Below, piece after piece: positions 9,532-18,444 of a DNA stretch of 64,000 nt (within the stretch, counting starts at the first letter, position 1; the number at the start of each line of letters is the position of its first letter). Position numbers and translations under genes: made by a program. Below the pieces are notes generated by a model. That model saw only the letters and a list, made by a program, of their open reading frames with translations. It searched no databases and was not told where the DNA came from. Source of the stretch: Erwinia sp039023475 (GTDB lineage Bacteria > Pseudomonadota > Gammaproteobacteria > Enterobacterales > Enterobacteriaceae); NCBI RefSeq assembly GCF_039023475.1, contig NZ_JBCHVB010000007.1, positions 158,151 through 222,150 of the forward strand. The letters run 5' to 3'.

Positions 9532-10409
9532 TTTTCCTCACGTAGTTGCTGCACGGAACGGCGGCGATAAGCCCAAATCATCATAATGATGCCCGCGATA
9601 ATCATCGGCGTCGAAAGAATTTGTCCCATGCTGATAAAGTTGTCGAACAGGCCCAGCTGCGCGTCCGGCTGACGGAAATATTCGACGATAAAGCGAAAAA
9701 CGCCATAGCCGATCAGGAATAAACCTGAAACCGCGCCCATCGGACGATTTTTGCGGATAAAGATATTCAGAATAATAAACAGCACGATCCCTTCCAGCAG
9801 CAGTTCATAGAGCTGGGACGGGTGGCGCGGCAGCACGCCATAGGTCGCGAGCAGCGACTGCCATTCAGGATGGGTAGCCACCAGTGCGACGTCTTCGCTG
9901 CGCGAGCTTGGGAAGAGCATCGCCCAGGATACATCGGGCGCCACACGGCCCCAAAGTTCACCGTTGATAAAATTGCCGAGACGCCCTGCACCCAGCCCGA
10001 ACGGGATCAGCGGCGCAATAAAATCAGCTACCTGGAAGAAGTGGCGTTTGGTTCGCCGTGCAAACCACAGCATGACGCAGATCACACCAATCAGGCCGCC
10101 GTGGAACGACATGCCGCCATCCCAGACCTTAAACAGATAGAGCGGGTTATCCAGAAACAGCGGGAAGTTATAGAAAAGCACGTAGCCGATACGGCCACCG
10201 AGGAAAACGCCGAGGAAGCCCGCATAAAGCAGGTTCTCAACTTCGTCTTTTTTCCAGCCGCTGCCCGGTTTATTGGCGCGGCGTACGGCAAGCCACATGG
10301 CAAAAAGGAAACCGACCAGATACATCAGGCCGTACCAGTGCAGAGCGATCGGCCCGATGGAAAAAATCACCGGATCAAACTGAGGAAAAGCCAGATAGCC
10401 GTTAGTCAT
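9528..10409 (-). CDS. lgt: Phosphatidylglycerol:prolipoprotein diacylglyceryl transferase
   Basis: Lgt adds diacylglycerol to the lipobox cysteine of prolipoproteins in the inner membrane, the first step of lipoprotein maturation. The protein has 293 residues and seven hydrophobic segments. The Lgt signature GAGRLGNFINGELWGR (about residues 141-156) and the HGG motif (SFHGGLIG) are present. It precedes thyA in one operon. The small lipoprotein YgdR and the lytic transglycosylase MltD in this window are expected substrates. Confidence 0.97.
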   Translation of the reverse strand: MTNGYLAFPQFDPVIFSIGPIALHWYGLMYLVGFLFAMWLAVRRANKPGSGWKKDEVENLLYAGFLGVFLGGRIGYVLFYNFPLFLDNPLYLFKVWDGGMSFHGGLIGVICVMLWFARRTKRHFFQVADFIAPLIPFGLGAGRLGNFINGELWGRVAPDVSWAMLFPSSRSEDVALVATHPEWQSLLATYGVLPRHPSQLYELLLEGIVLFIILNIFIRKNRPMGAVSGLFLIGYGVFRFIVEYFRQPDAQLGLFDNFISMGQILSTPMIIAGIIMMIWAYRRRSVQQLREEK

Positions 10410-10550
10410 CTTTCACCCTTTATTACGTCTCTCCTGACTTGCAGGCGACAAGGAGTTAGCCAGTGCGCGCAGGGCGCTGCATTAAGCCGCGCATGATAGC
10501 ACAGCAGGAATTAGGGTAGTTTGCCGGAACTGTAAACTTTATTAAGAGGC

Positions 10551-12800
10551 TTAGCGGCCGCCGCGGATCAGGCCGCCGAGCCCGCGCTGCTCCATAAAGA
10601 GCGCCACCCGTTGCCGGACTTCCACGGCCAGTTCAGCCTCAAGGCTCTGCTCCGCCAGCTTTTGCGCTGCTTCATAATCGAGGTGATTGAGCAGATACTT
10701 CACTCTCGCCACGTTACGTCCGTTCATGCTGAGATGATGGAAGCCCAGGCCAATAAGCAGCGGCACGCACATCGGGTCGCCCGCCATTTCGCCGCAGAGG
10801 CAGAGCTCAACGCCTGCCCGCTCCGCTTCCTGCGCAATCATTTGCAGCGCGCGCAGCACCGAAGGATGCAGGCTGTCATAGAGGCTGGCCACCCGCGTGT
10901 TGTTGCGATCGACCGCGAGCAGATACTGGGTCAGATCGTTGGTGCCGACGGAGATAAAATCGACCCGCTGCGCCAGATGGCCCATCATAAAGATCATCGA
11001 CGGCACTTCGATCATCACGCCGATGCGCGGTCTGGGTATGGCATATCCCAGCATCTCCTCAACCTCAAGCGCGGCGCGATCGATCAGCCGTTTAGCTTCA
11101 TCGATCTCCTCAATCCCGGTGATCATCGGCAGCAGAATGCTGAGGTTATTACTGGCAACGTTGGCGCGAAGCATCGCCCTGAGCTGAACCATAAATATCT
11201 CTGGCTGATCCAGCGTCAGGCGGATTCCGCGCCAGCCAAGGCAGGGGTTCTCTTCACTGATGGGCATATAGGGAAGCTGCTTATCGGCGCCGATATCCAG
11301 CGTGCGCAGCGTGACCGGCTTATCCAGAAACAGCTGTAGCATCCCCTGATACTGGGCGACCTGCTCCTCTTCTGAAGGGAAGCCGTTCTGCAACATGAAG
11401 GGAATTTCCGTGCGGTAAAGCCCGACCCCATCCACTCGGCTTCCCAGCGTTTTTTCATGTTCCGCGCTAAGACCGGCGTTAAGCATCACCTTCACTGGCT
11501 GGCCGCTGCTCAGCCGCGCCGGACGATCCACCACGTCTTCAGCCAGCTTGCTCAGCTCATTCTCTTCGCTGATCAGCCGCTGATATTCCTGCACCAGAAC
11601 GGGCTCAGGGTCGACCAGCAGCTCGCCGCGGTAGCCGTCAACGATCAGCAGATGGCCGTTCAGCAGTTCGGGCTGAATGTCCGCGCCCATGACGGTGGGG
11701 ATGCCCATCGCCCTGACCATAATAGCCGCATGGGAGTTAGAGGCACCGTCTCTGACCACCACACCGGCGAGGCGATCGTGCGGCAGCTCGGCCAGCGTCG
11801 TGGCCGTCAGCTCATCCGCCACCAGCACGAAGCGTTCCGGCCAGGTGTTGGTGCCCTGGATGGTGTCATCAAGGTGGAAAACCAGCCGCTGCCCCAGCAC
11901 GCGCAAATCACCCGCGCGTTCGCGCAGATAGCTGTCCTGCAGGCTGGCAAACTGGGCGGCAAATTTCTCAATGACTTTCTTCACCGCCCACTCGGCTACC
12001 GATCCGGCGTCAATCTCCGCGTAGAGATCTTTTTTCAGCCGGGCGTCGCTGAGAAGGTGTGAATAGAGGTCAAAGATCGCCGCGCTCTCTTTATGCACGC
12101 TGGCGGTGAAGCGCTTGCTGTAGCGGCGAAACTCGCTGGAGGCTTCATCCATCGCCAGCGAGAGGCGTTCACGTTCGCGGTGGGTATCCAGCGTGGAAGC
12201 GGCAAAAATATTATCGAGCGAAGGCTGGGTGATATCTACCCAGCCGGGCGCCACCGCCACGCCGGGGGCTGCGGCAATCGCCCTGACGCGCGTTTGCCGG
12301 TATTGCCCGAACAGCGCGTTGAGCTGCGACTGGGAGAGAATAGCCGCCATCTGGGTGGCGAGCGTGACCAGGAAAGATTCTTCACTTTCATCAAACTGCC
12401 GGTGCTCGCGCTGCTGCACGACCAGCACGCCAAGCAGCTGGCGACGGCTGATGATCGGCACGCCGAGAAACGAGCGGAAACGCTCTTCTTTCACGGAGGG
12501 AATATATTTGAAGCTGGGATGACTCTGCGCATCCGCCAGGTTGATCGGCTCGGCCAGCCGTCCCACCAGCCCGACGATCCCTTCGTCAAAGGCCAGCGCA
12601 ACGGTGCGTCCACGCGGCTTTTTCAGCCCGCGTGTCGCCATCAGGTAATAGCAGCGGCGATCGTGATCGGCAAGGTAGACCGAACAGACTTCGGTATCCA
12701 TCGCAAGGCAAATTTCATTCACCAGGATATCGAGCGCTTCGGTAAGCCGGGGGGCGCCGGCCACTTTCTCAACTATTTCGCGCAGCTGTGTCAGCATCAT
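10551..12800 (-). CDS. ptsP: PTS-Ntr enzyme I (phosphoenolpyruvate-protein phosphotransferase PtsP)
   Basis: PtsP is the first phosphocarrier of the nitrogen PTS (PtsP-NPr-EIIA-Ntr), a regulatory cascade linking carbon and nitrogen status. The 749-residue protein starts with a GAF domain (about 1-165). The enzyme I domains follow: the phosphohistidine loop GASNSHAAIMVRAMGIPTV near residue 356, and the PEP-binding barrel with GVMIEVPSM and the CLCGEMAGDP motif. It lies 9 bases downstream of rppH, so the two are cotranscribed as in E. coli. Confidence 0.96.
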   Translation of the reverse strand: MMLTQLREIVEKVAGAPRLTEALDILVNEICLAMDTEVCSVYLADHDRRCYYLMATRGLKKPRGRTVALAFDEGIVGLVGRLAEPINLADAQSHPSFKYIPSVKEERFRSFLGVPIISRRQLLGVLVVQQREHRQFDESEESFLVTLATQMAAILSQSQLNALFGQYRQTRVRAIAAAPGVAVAPGWVDITQPSLDNIFAASTLDTHRERERLSLAMDEASSEFRRYSKRFTASVHKESAAIFDLYSHLLSDARLKKDLYAEIDAGSVAEWAVKKVIEKFAAQFASLQDSYLRERAGDLRVLGQRLVFHLDDTIQGTNTWPERFVLVADELTATTLAELPHDRLAGVVVRDGASNSHAAIMVRAMGIPTVMGADIQPELLNGHLLIVDGYRGELLVDPEPVLVQEYQRLISEENELSKLAEDVVDRPARLSSGQPVKVMLNAGLSAEHEKTLGSRVDGVGLYRTEIPFMLQNGFPSEEEQVAQYQGMLQLFLDKPVTLRTLDIGADKQLPYMPISEENPCLGWRGIRLTLDQPEIFMVQLRAMLRANVASNNLSILLPMITGIEEIDEAKRLIDRAALEVEEMLGYAIPRPRIGVMIEVPSMIFMMGHLAQRVDFISVGTNDLTQYLLAVDRNNTRVASLYDSLHPSVLRALQMIAQEAERAGVELCLCGEMAGDPMCVPLLIGLGFHHLSMNGRNVARVKYLLNHLDYEAAQKLAEQSLEAELAVEVRQRVALFMEQRGLGGLIRGGR

Positions 12801-12809
12801 CTATATGGC

Positions 12810-13334
12810 TTAACCTCGCTTCCGGCGCCAGGGGGCATTTCGCTGTACGGTATTCTCCTGTAGCGGCATTACCACGCTGGCAAACTCCTTCATCACCCGG
12901 CGGTAGACGTCCCGTTTAAAGGAAACCACCTGGCGCACCGGATACCAGAAGCTCACCCAGCGCCACCCGTCGAACTCTGGGGTGCTGCTGGTTTGCATAT
13001 TGATATCCGCGTCATTGCACATTAACTGCAGAAGAAACCACTTCTGTTTCTGGCCGATACAGACCGGCTTTGTGTCCCAACGCACCAAACGTTTTGGCAA
13101 TTTATATCGTAACCAGTTTCGGGTAGAGGCAAGAATGCGGACGTCCTTGCGGTGCAACCCCACTTCCTCAAAGAGTTCGCGGTACATCGCCTGTTCCGCC
13201 GTTTCCCCGGGATTGATGCCTCCCTGCGGGAACTGCCAGGAGTGCTGACCAAAACGTCTGGCCCACAATACCTGTCCCTGCCTGTTACAAATTACGATAC
13301 CAACATTCGGGCGGTAGCCATCATCATCGATCAC
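12810..13334 (-). CDS. rppH: RNA pyrophosphohydrolase RppH
   Basis: RppH removes pyrophosphate from the 5' triphosphate end of mRNAs and so triggers RNase E decay. The 174-residue protein contains a complete Nudix box (GGINPGETAEQAMYRELFEEVGL, about residues 37-59) with the catalytic glutamates. The N-terminus MIDDDGYRPNVGIVICN is nearly invariant in the family. Upstream lies the long gap to mutH that contains DnaA boxes; downstream ptsP follows at 9 bases. Confidence 0.98.
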   Translation of the reverse strand: MIDDDGYRPNVGIVICNRQGQVLWARRFGQHSWQFPQGGINPGETAEQAMYRELFEEVGLHRKDVRILASTRNWLRYKLPKRLVRWDTKPVCIGQKQKWFLLQLMCNDADINMQTSSTPEFDGWRWVSFWYPVRQVVSFKRDVYRRVMKEFASVVMPLQENTVQRNAPWRRKRG

Positions 13335-13489
13335 TGGACTACCTCAAACTAAAAACTCGGATGTTCTGATTGTTTCACACTCCTTACAGGCGGTAAACCA
13401 CTGGTTTGTGCCCTTACTTCTCCTCTGTTACGGGATAACTTAGCTCAAAAGTCAAAGTTATAAACAGAAGAGGGCCAAGTTTGCCGATC

Positions 13490-13830
13490 TTATTCACGTT
13501 TTCTGTGGATAGCTTTGTGCAGAACCCGGTTAACAGATGGGGAAAACTTTCTTAACGCCTCAATCCCGACCGGCCAGGTTTTTATTTAACTAATTATAAA
13601 TTATAGAAATTATTTGGTTATCCCGCGAATTTATTACGCGTTCATTCTGCTGTCATAACTGCCAGATCCGCAGGTGGCGAAAGATCCACCACCCGACGAT
13701 TTATCCACAGCATATGCCGCTTCCTTGTGCACTTAAGGGTGAAAAAGCGAGAAAAGTCGTGCCGTCAAGGCTGTAAATCGAAACAGTGTTCAGTCTGAAA
13801 AGCAGTTATCCCATTTTTCTGTGGATAACA
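13490..13830. promoter_or_regulatory. DnaA-box cluster, probable DARS2 (DnaA-reactivating sequence)
   Basis: The 684-base gap between rppH and mutH holds several DnaA boxes. There are two perfect copies of TTATCCACA: 13701-13709 on the plus strand and 13820-13828 on the minus strand. TGTGGATAG (13504-13512) and TTATTCACG (13490-13498) each differ at one base. A strongly AT-rich block (about 13578-13620) between them could take IHF. In E. coli the mutH-rppH gap is where DARS2 lies, the site that regenerates ATP-DnaA from ADP-DnaA with IHF and Fis. Identity is inferred from location plus boxes; I cannot align the E. coli sequence. The rest of 13335-14018 shows no gene. Confidence 0.7.
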
Positions 13831-14018
13831 GGGTGTAAGATCCTGTTCATTGTCGGTGTCTAACCGGGCATAACCTGAAACGCGCTGAGAGCCTCTGGCG
13901 AGATCGGCAAAAAAACGCATGATTTATCATGCTATTATTGCCCTTTGTTCCCGTCAGCTCTCTTCTGACAGACGGGGGAAATAAGTGTGGTTATTTTTTG
14001 TACAGTGTGGGTAAAAAT

Positions 14019-14705
14019 ATGATCCAGGCTTTTCTGCCGGTGCCGCCACCGGAAAACGAGGCCCGGCTGCTTGAGCGGGCCAGCCAGCTTGCAGGCTATA
14101 CGCTGGGGGAACTCGCGCTGCGTGCCCATCTTCCCATCCCAAAAGATTTGAAGCGGGATAAAGGGTGGGTAGGCATGATGCTTGAACTCTACCTGGGCGC
14201 CAGCGCAGGCAGCAAGCCGGAACAGGATTTTGCCGAGATCGGGGTTGAGCTGAAAACGATCCCGATTGATGCGCAGGGCCGCCCGCTGGAAACCACCTTC
14301 GTCTGCGTTGCTCCGCTGACCGGCAACAGCGGGGTTGTCTGGGAAACCAGCCATGTACGCCACAAGCTGGCGCGCGTCCTCTGGGTGCCGGTGGAGGGAG
14401 AGAGGCAAATCCCGCTGGCTCAGCGCCGGGTTGGCGCGCCGCTGCTCTGGAGTCCCGATGCAGAAGAAGAGAGCCTGCTGCGCCGGGACTGGGAAGAGCT
14501 GATGGATATGATTGTGCTGGGCCAGGTCGACCAGATCACCGCCCGTCATGGCGAAGTGCTGCAAATACGTCCTAAAGCCGCCAACAGTCGTGCGCTGACC
14601 GAAGGTATAGGCAAAGACGGCCAGCCGGTTATGACGCTGCCACGCGGTTTTTACCTCAAGAAGACGTTTACCGGCCCGCTGCTGGCGCGCCATTTTCTGC
14701 TGTAA
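14019..14705 (+). CDS. mutH: DNA mismatch repair endonuclease MutH
   Basis: MutH nicks the unmethylated strand at hemimethylated GATC sites when activated by MutS-MutL. The 228-residue protein shows the catalytic DFAEIGVELKTIP segment (Asp, then ExK) and the conserved SHVRHKLARVLWVPVEGE and RPKAANS regions. The open frame extends 30 codons upstream of 14019. I chose this ATG because it gives the family length (E. coli 229) and the upstream part is AT-rich non-coding sequence. A MutH gene implies Dam-directed repair, consistent with Enterobacterales. Confidence 0.96.
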   Translation: MIQAFLPVPPPENEARLLERASQLAGYTLGELALRAHLPIPKDLKRDKGWVGMMLELYLGASAGSKPEQDFAEIGVELKTIPIDAQGRPLETTFVCVAPLTGNSGVVWETSHVRHKLARVLWVPVEGERQIPLAQRRVGAPLLWSPDAEEESLLRRDWEELMDMIVLGQVDQITARHGEVLQIRPKAANSRALTEGIGKDGQPVMTLPRGFYLKKTFTGPLLARHFLL

Positions 14706-14763
14706 GCCCTGCGCTGATTAACGGCGGGTTATACTTTTCTTTTTTTCAGGATACAGGATCTAT

Positions 14764-15474
14764 ATGTTTGACTGGATTGCAGATCCCAATGCCTGGCTGG
14801 CGCTGGGAACGCTGACGATTCTGGAGATCGTCCTCGGTATTGATAATATTATTTTCCTTTCTCTGGTGGTAGCCAAACTCCCCGCAGCTCAACAGAACGC
14901 CGCCCGTCGTCTCGGTCTGTGCGGCGCGATGCTGGTACGCCTTGGGCTGCTGGCATCGATTGCGTGGGTCATCCAGCTGACCGAACCGTTATTCACGCTG
15001 CTGGATCACCGCTTTTCCGTCCGCGACCTGATTTTATTACTGGGCGGCTTATTCCTACTGTGGAAATCCAGTAAAGAGATCCATGGAACCATTGAAGGCG
15101 AAGAGGAGCAGGAGAAAACTCACGTTCACTCATTTATCGGCGCTATTGTGCAGATTATGCTGCTGGATATTATCTTCAGCCTGGATTCTGTTATCACCGC
15201 CGTTGGCCTCTCCGATCATCTGATTATTATGATGGCGGCCGTGGTGATTGCCGTTATGATCATGATGTTTGCCGCCCGCACTATTGGCGAGTTCGTTGAA
15301 CGTCACCCGACCGTTAAGATGCTGGCGCTCTCCTTCCTGATTCTGGTGGGCTTTACGCTGATCCTCGACGGCTTCCATGTACATGTGCCAAAAGGCTATA
15401 TTTATTTCGCCATGTTTTTTTCAATGTCGGTGGAATGTCTCAACCTTATGCGCGGAAAAAAGCGTACTCTCTGA
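14764..15474 (+). CDS. ygdQ: TerC-family integral membrane protein YgdQ
   Basis: The 236-residue protein has seven to eight hydrophobic segments and the TerC-family motif EIVLGIDNIIFLSLV near the N-terminus. A second copy, DIIFSLDSVITAVGL, lies around residues 136-150. These acidic intramembrane motifs are typical of metal-ion exporters such as Alx/MeeY, and manganese export has been shown for some relatives. The substrate of this one is not known. It follows mutH by 58 bases, as in E. coli. Confidence 0.92.
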   Translation: MFDWIADPNAWLALGTLTILEIVLGIDNIIFLSLVVAKLPAAQQNAARRLGLCGAMLVRLGLLASIAWVIQLTEPLFTLLDHRFSVRDLILLLGGLFLLWKSSKEIHGTIEGEEEQEKTHVHSFIGAIVQIMLLDIIFSLDSVITAVGLSDHLIIMMAAVVIAVMIMMFAARTIGEFVERHPTVKMLALSFLILVGFTLILDGFHVHVPKGYIYFAMFFSMSVECLNLMRGKKRTL

Positions 15475-15642
15475 ACAGAGGCTGGCCGGAGTATCCGTCC
15501 AGCCCCGCTCTGTAATATCACTTTACGAAAAAAGTCAATGGCGTGGCGTGCTTGAGGCCTGTTTTCAGAGTTATGAGGTTACTTCCGCGGCGCAAATACG
15601 TTATTAATAGCGCATTGGATCAACAATCTTCGGGAGCAGAGA

Positions 15643-15858
15643 ATGAGATATGTGTTTGGCGCAGCGGCACTGATACTGACGATGCTGGTCAGCGGGTGCA
15701 GCAGCGATTACGTCATGGCCACCAGGGAAGGTAAAATGATCATGACGCAGGGCAAGCCTGAAATTGATGAAGAGACCGGCCTGGTCAAATACACCGACGG
15801 ATCGGGACACGAGCTGCAAATCAACGGTGATGAAATTTCCTCCATCGTTGAGCGCTAA
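15643..15858 (+). CDS. ygdR: Small lipoprotein YgdR (DUF903)
   Basis: The 71-residue precursor has a lipoprotein signal peptide ending in the lipobox LVSGC (cysteine at residue 19). After processing about 53 residues remain, forming the small beta-barrel-like DUF903/YgdR fold (DYVMATREGKMIMTQGKPEID...). Its function is unknown. It is a substrate of Lgt, also encoded in this window. A hairpin (15869-15895) after the stop codon may end transcription before tas. Confidence 0.93.
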   Translation: MRYVFGAAALILTMLVSGCSSDYVMATREGKMIMTQGKPEIDEETGLVKYTDGSGHELQINGDEISSIVER

Positions 15859-16051
15859 GTTGTATTACGCCACCTGCCCTTGTTCTTCAGGTGGCGAAGC
15901 GCACACTTCCCGATAAATCCCCCCTTCCCCCTGCTGCGCCCGGCGGTTATAGTCGATAGCCGGACCTGAGCGCGAGCCGCGATATGACGGCATACAGGCC
16001 ATACGCGATGCTCAGGTTCTACCTTTAATAATGAAAAAAGGAAGCCGGCAA

Positions 16052-17092
16052 ATGCACTATCATCGTATCCCCCACAGCACACTGGAAGTCAGCCAACTGG
16101 GGCTGGGCACCATGACCTTTGGTGAGCAGAACAGCGAAGCCGACGCTCACGCGCAGTTAGATCTGGCCGTTCGTTCCGGCATTAACCTGATTGATGTCGC
16201 AGAAATGTATCCGGTGCCGCCGCGCCCGGAAACCCAGGGATTAACCGAACAATACGTTGGCAGCTGGCTGAAGGCCCGCGGCAACCGCGATAAAATCGTG
16301 CTCGCCTCTAAAGTTTCCGGTCCGAGCCGGGGCAGCGACGCCGCCATTCGTCCTCATCAGGCGCTGGATCGCAAAAACATTCGTGAAGCGCTGGATGCCA
16401 GCCTGAAGCGGCTGAACACGGACTATCTGGACCTTTATCAGCTGCACTGGCCGCAGCGCCCGGCCAACTATTTCGGCAAGCTGAACTACGAATATAGTGA
16501 CGCCACCAGCACGGTTACCCTGCTGGAAACGCTTGAAGCGCTGAACGAACAGGTTCGTGCCGGGAAAATTCGCTACATTGGCGTCTCGAACGAAACGCCG
16601 TGGGGCGTGATGCGCTATCTGCAGCTGGCGGAAAAGCATGAACTTCCACGCATGGTCAGCATTCAGAACCCCTACAGCCTGCTGAACCGCACCTTTGAAG
16701 TCGGGCTGGCGGAAATCAGCCAGCACGAAGGCGTGGAGCTACTGGCCTACTCCTGCCTGGCTTTCGGTACGCTGAGCGGTAAATATCTGAACGGGGCGAA
16801 ACCCGAAGGCGCCCGCAATACGCTGTTCAGCCGCTTTACCCGCTACAGCGGTGAGCAGGCGCAGCTGGCGACCGCCGAATACGTGGCGCTGGCACAGAAG
16901 CACGGCATGGATCCGGCACAAATGGCGCTCGCTTTTGTTCGCCAGCAGCCGTTTGTGGCAAGCACTCTGCTGGGGGCCACCACGCTGGCGCAGCTGCAAA
17001 GCAATATCGACAGCTACAATCTGACGCTGGAGAACGAAGTGATGCAGGAACTGGAGGCGATTCACCAGCGCTACCCGTTCCCGGCCCCCTGA
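16052..17092 (+). CDS. tas: NADP(H)-dependent aldo-keto reductase Tas
   Basis: The 346-residue protein belongs to the aldo-keto reductase family; the E. coli homologue complements a tyrosine auxotroph, but its natural substrate is unclear. Visible family features are the N-terminal beta strand (LGLGTMTFGEQ), the catalytic DVAEMYPVPPRPET segment (Asp, Tyr), the lysine in ASKVSGPSR, and HWPQRP. The ATG at 16052 is chosen (MHYHRIPHSTLEVS), preceded by AGGAAG; the frame runs 7 codons further upstream. The gene is convergent with lplT. Confidence 0.95.
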   Translation: MHYHRIPHSTLEVSQLGLGTMTFGEQNSEADAHAQLDLAVRSGINLIDVAEMYPVPPRPETQGLTEQYVGSWLKARGNRDKIVLASKVSGPSRGSDAAIRPHQALDRKNIREALDASLKRLNTDYLDLYQLHWPQRPANYFGKLNYEYSDATSTVTLLETLEALNEQVRAGKIRYIGVSNETPWGVMRYLQLAEKHELPRMVSIQNPYSLLNRTFEVGLAEISQHEGVELLAYSCLAFGTLSGKYLNGAKPEGARNTLFSRFTRYSGEQAQLATAEYVALAQKHGMDPAQMALAFVRQQPFVASTLLGATTLAQLQSNIDSYNLTLENEVMQELEAIHQRYPFPAP

Positions 17093-17147
17093 GGCGCCGG
17101 CAGCAGCCTGTCAACCGGATGCCTGACGTCCGGGGCAGATAAAGCCT

Positions 17148-17169
17148 CCCGCGCCGCCTGCGGCGCGGG
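17148..17169. terminator. GC-rich hairpin between convergent tas and lplT
   Basis: A perfect 10-base inverted repeat (CCCGCGCCGC / GCGGCGCGGG) with a 2-base centre lies 56 bases after tas and 70 bases from the lplT stop. Its position between convergent genes suits a bidirectional terminator, but no T-run follows, so this is a moderate call. Confidence 0.4.
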
Positions 17170-17238
17170 GATTGCGGTTAAGATTTACGCCTTAATGCAG
17201 GAGGGAATCCACGATGTTTTCCCCGGAAACGCTAACTC

Positions 17239-18444
17239 TCAGATCCTTTTGCTACGCTTTTGCGCCAGCTGCCAGCCCCAGAGCACGGCAATAGCCAGCG
17301 CAAACAGCGCCCCGAAACCGACGCCTGTCGCCACCGGCGGCGCGCCAAGTTTCACCGCCAGCGAGTAGCAGCCGAGCATCAACAGCATGGCACCGTTTTC
17401 ACCCAGATTTTGCACCGCTATCGCGTTTCCGGCCCCCACGCTCTCCTTGCCGCGCATTTGCAGCAGCGCGTTGAGCGGCACCACAAAAAACCCGCCCAGC
17501 ATACCGATGACGATGAGCAACGCGTACGCGCCTGCGCTGGTATGTTGTAATGAAAAAGCGATAACCGCCACGCCGATTAATACGCCGGCAGGCATACAGC
17601 GCCCTACCGTTTTCAGCGTGACCAGCTTCGCCGCCGCTATCGCGCCCACCACGATGCCAATCGCCACCATCGCATTCAGCAAAGTGGGCGTTTTATTATC
17701 GGTAATGCCGAGCGCCACCGGCACCCACAGCACCAGCAGAAAGCGCAGCGTAACCCCCGCGCCCCAGAAGAGGCTGGTCCCGACCAGCGAAAAGCGTGTT
17801 TCGCCATCCCGCCAGAGCGTGCGACAGGCGCGGAAAAAGCTGAGGGACATCCTGTAGGGGTGCCACGGCTGACCCGGCCTGGCGGCCGTCAGCACTGGTA
17901 TCAGCATATTGGCCGCCACCGCCAGACCGTAAGCCACCACGCAGGCAATCAGCGCGCCCAGCAGATGCCAGTCCGCCAGAACGCCGCCAGCGATGGAGCC
18001 CAGCAGAATCGCCGCAATGGTGGAGGACTCCATCAGCCCGTTTGCCTTCACCAGCGTGTCGCCGTTGGTGATTTCGCCCAGGATGCCATATTTTGCCGGC
18101 GAATAAGCCGCCGCCCCGATGCCGACCAGGCCGTAGCCAATAAAGGGATCAAAACCGAAGCAGATGGTCAGCGCGCCCAATAGCTTCAGGCCGTTGGCAA
18201 ACATCATCACCCGCCCTTTGGCAAAGCTGTCCGCCACCTGGCCCACGAAGGGTGCCAGAATGATGTAAGTGGCCACAAACACCATCTGCAAAACCGGCTG
18301 GCTCCAGTCGGGATAGACCTGCTGCTTCAGCACCGCCAGCGTGGCAAAAAGCAGGGCATTATCCCCAAACGCCGAGAGAAACTGCGCGGCAATAACCGCC
18401 AGCATTCCCCGGGAAAAAAGCCCGTTATCGGAGGTGTCACGCAT
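17239..18444 (-). CDS. lplT: Lysophospholipid transporter LplT
   Basis: LplT is a major-facilitator flippase that moves lysophosphatidylethanolamine across the inner membrane to be re-acylated by Aas. The 401-residue protein has about 12 membrane segments and conserved blocks such as AVIAAQFLSAFGDNALLFATLA and SAGAGNAIAVQNLGEN-type sequence near the C-terminus. The ATG at 18444 gives family length and overlaps the aas stop by 8 bases; the frame continues 40 codons upstream inside aas and is not used. It forms an operon with aas. Confidence 0.95.
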   Translation of the reverse strand: MRDTSDNGLFSRGMLAVIAAQFLSAFGDNALLFATLAVLKQQVYPDWSQPVLQMVFVATYIILAPFVGQVADSFAKGRVMMFANGLKLLGALTICFGFDPFIGYGLVGIGAAAYSPAKYGILGEITNGDTLVKANGLMESSTIAAILLGSIAGGVLADWHLLGALIACVVAYGLAVAANMLIPVLTAARPGQPWHPYRMSLSFFRACRTLWRDGETRFSLVGTSLFWGAGVTLRFLLVLWVPVALGITDNKTPTLLNAMVAIGIVVGAIAAAKLVTLKTVGRCMPAGVLIGVAVIAFSLQHTSAGAYALLIVIGMLGGFFVVPLNALLQMRGKESVGAGNAIAVQNLGENGAMLLMLGCYSLAVKLGAPPVATGVGFGALFALAIAVLWGWQLAQKRSKRI

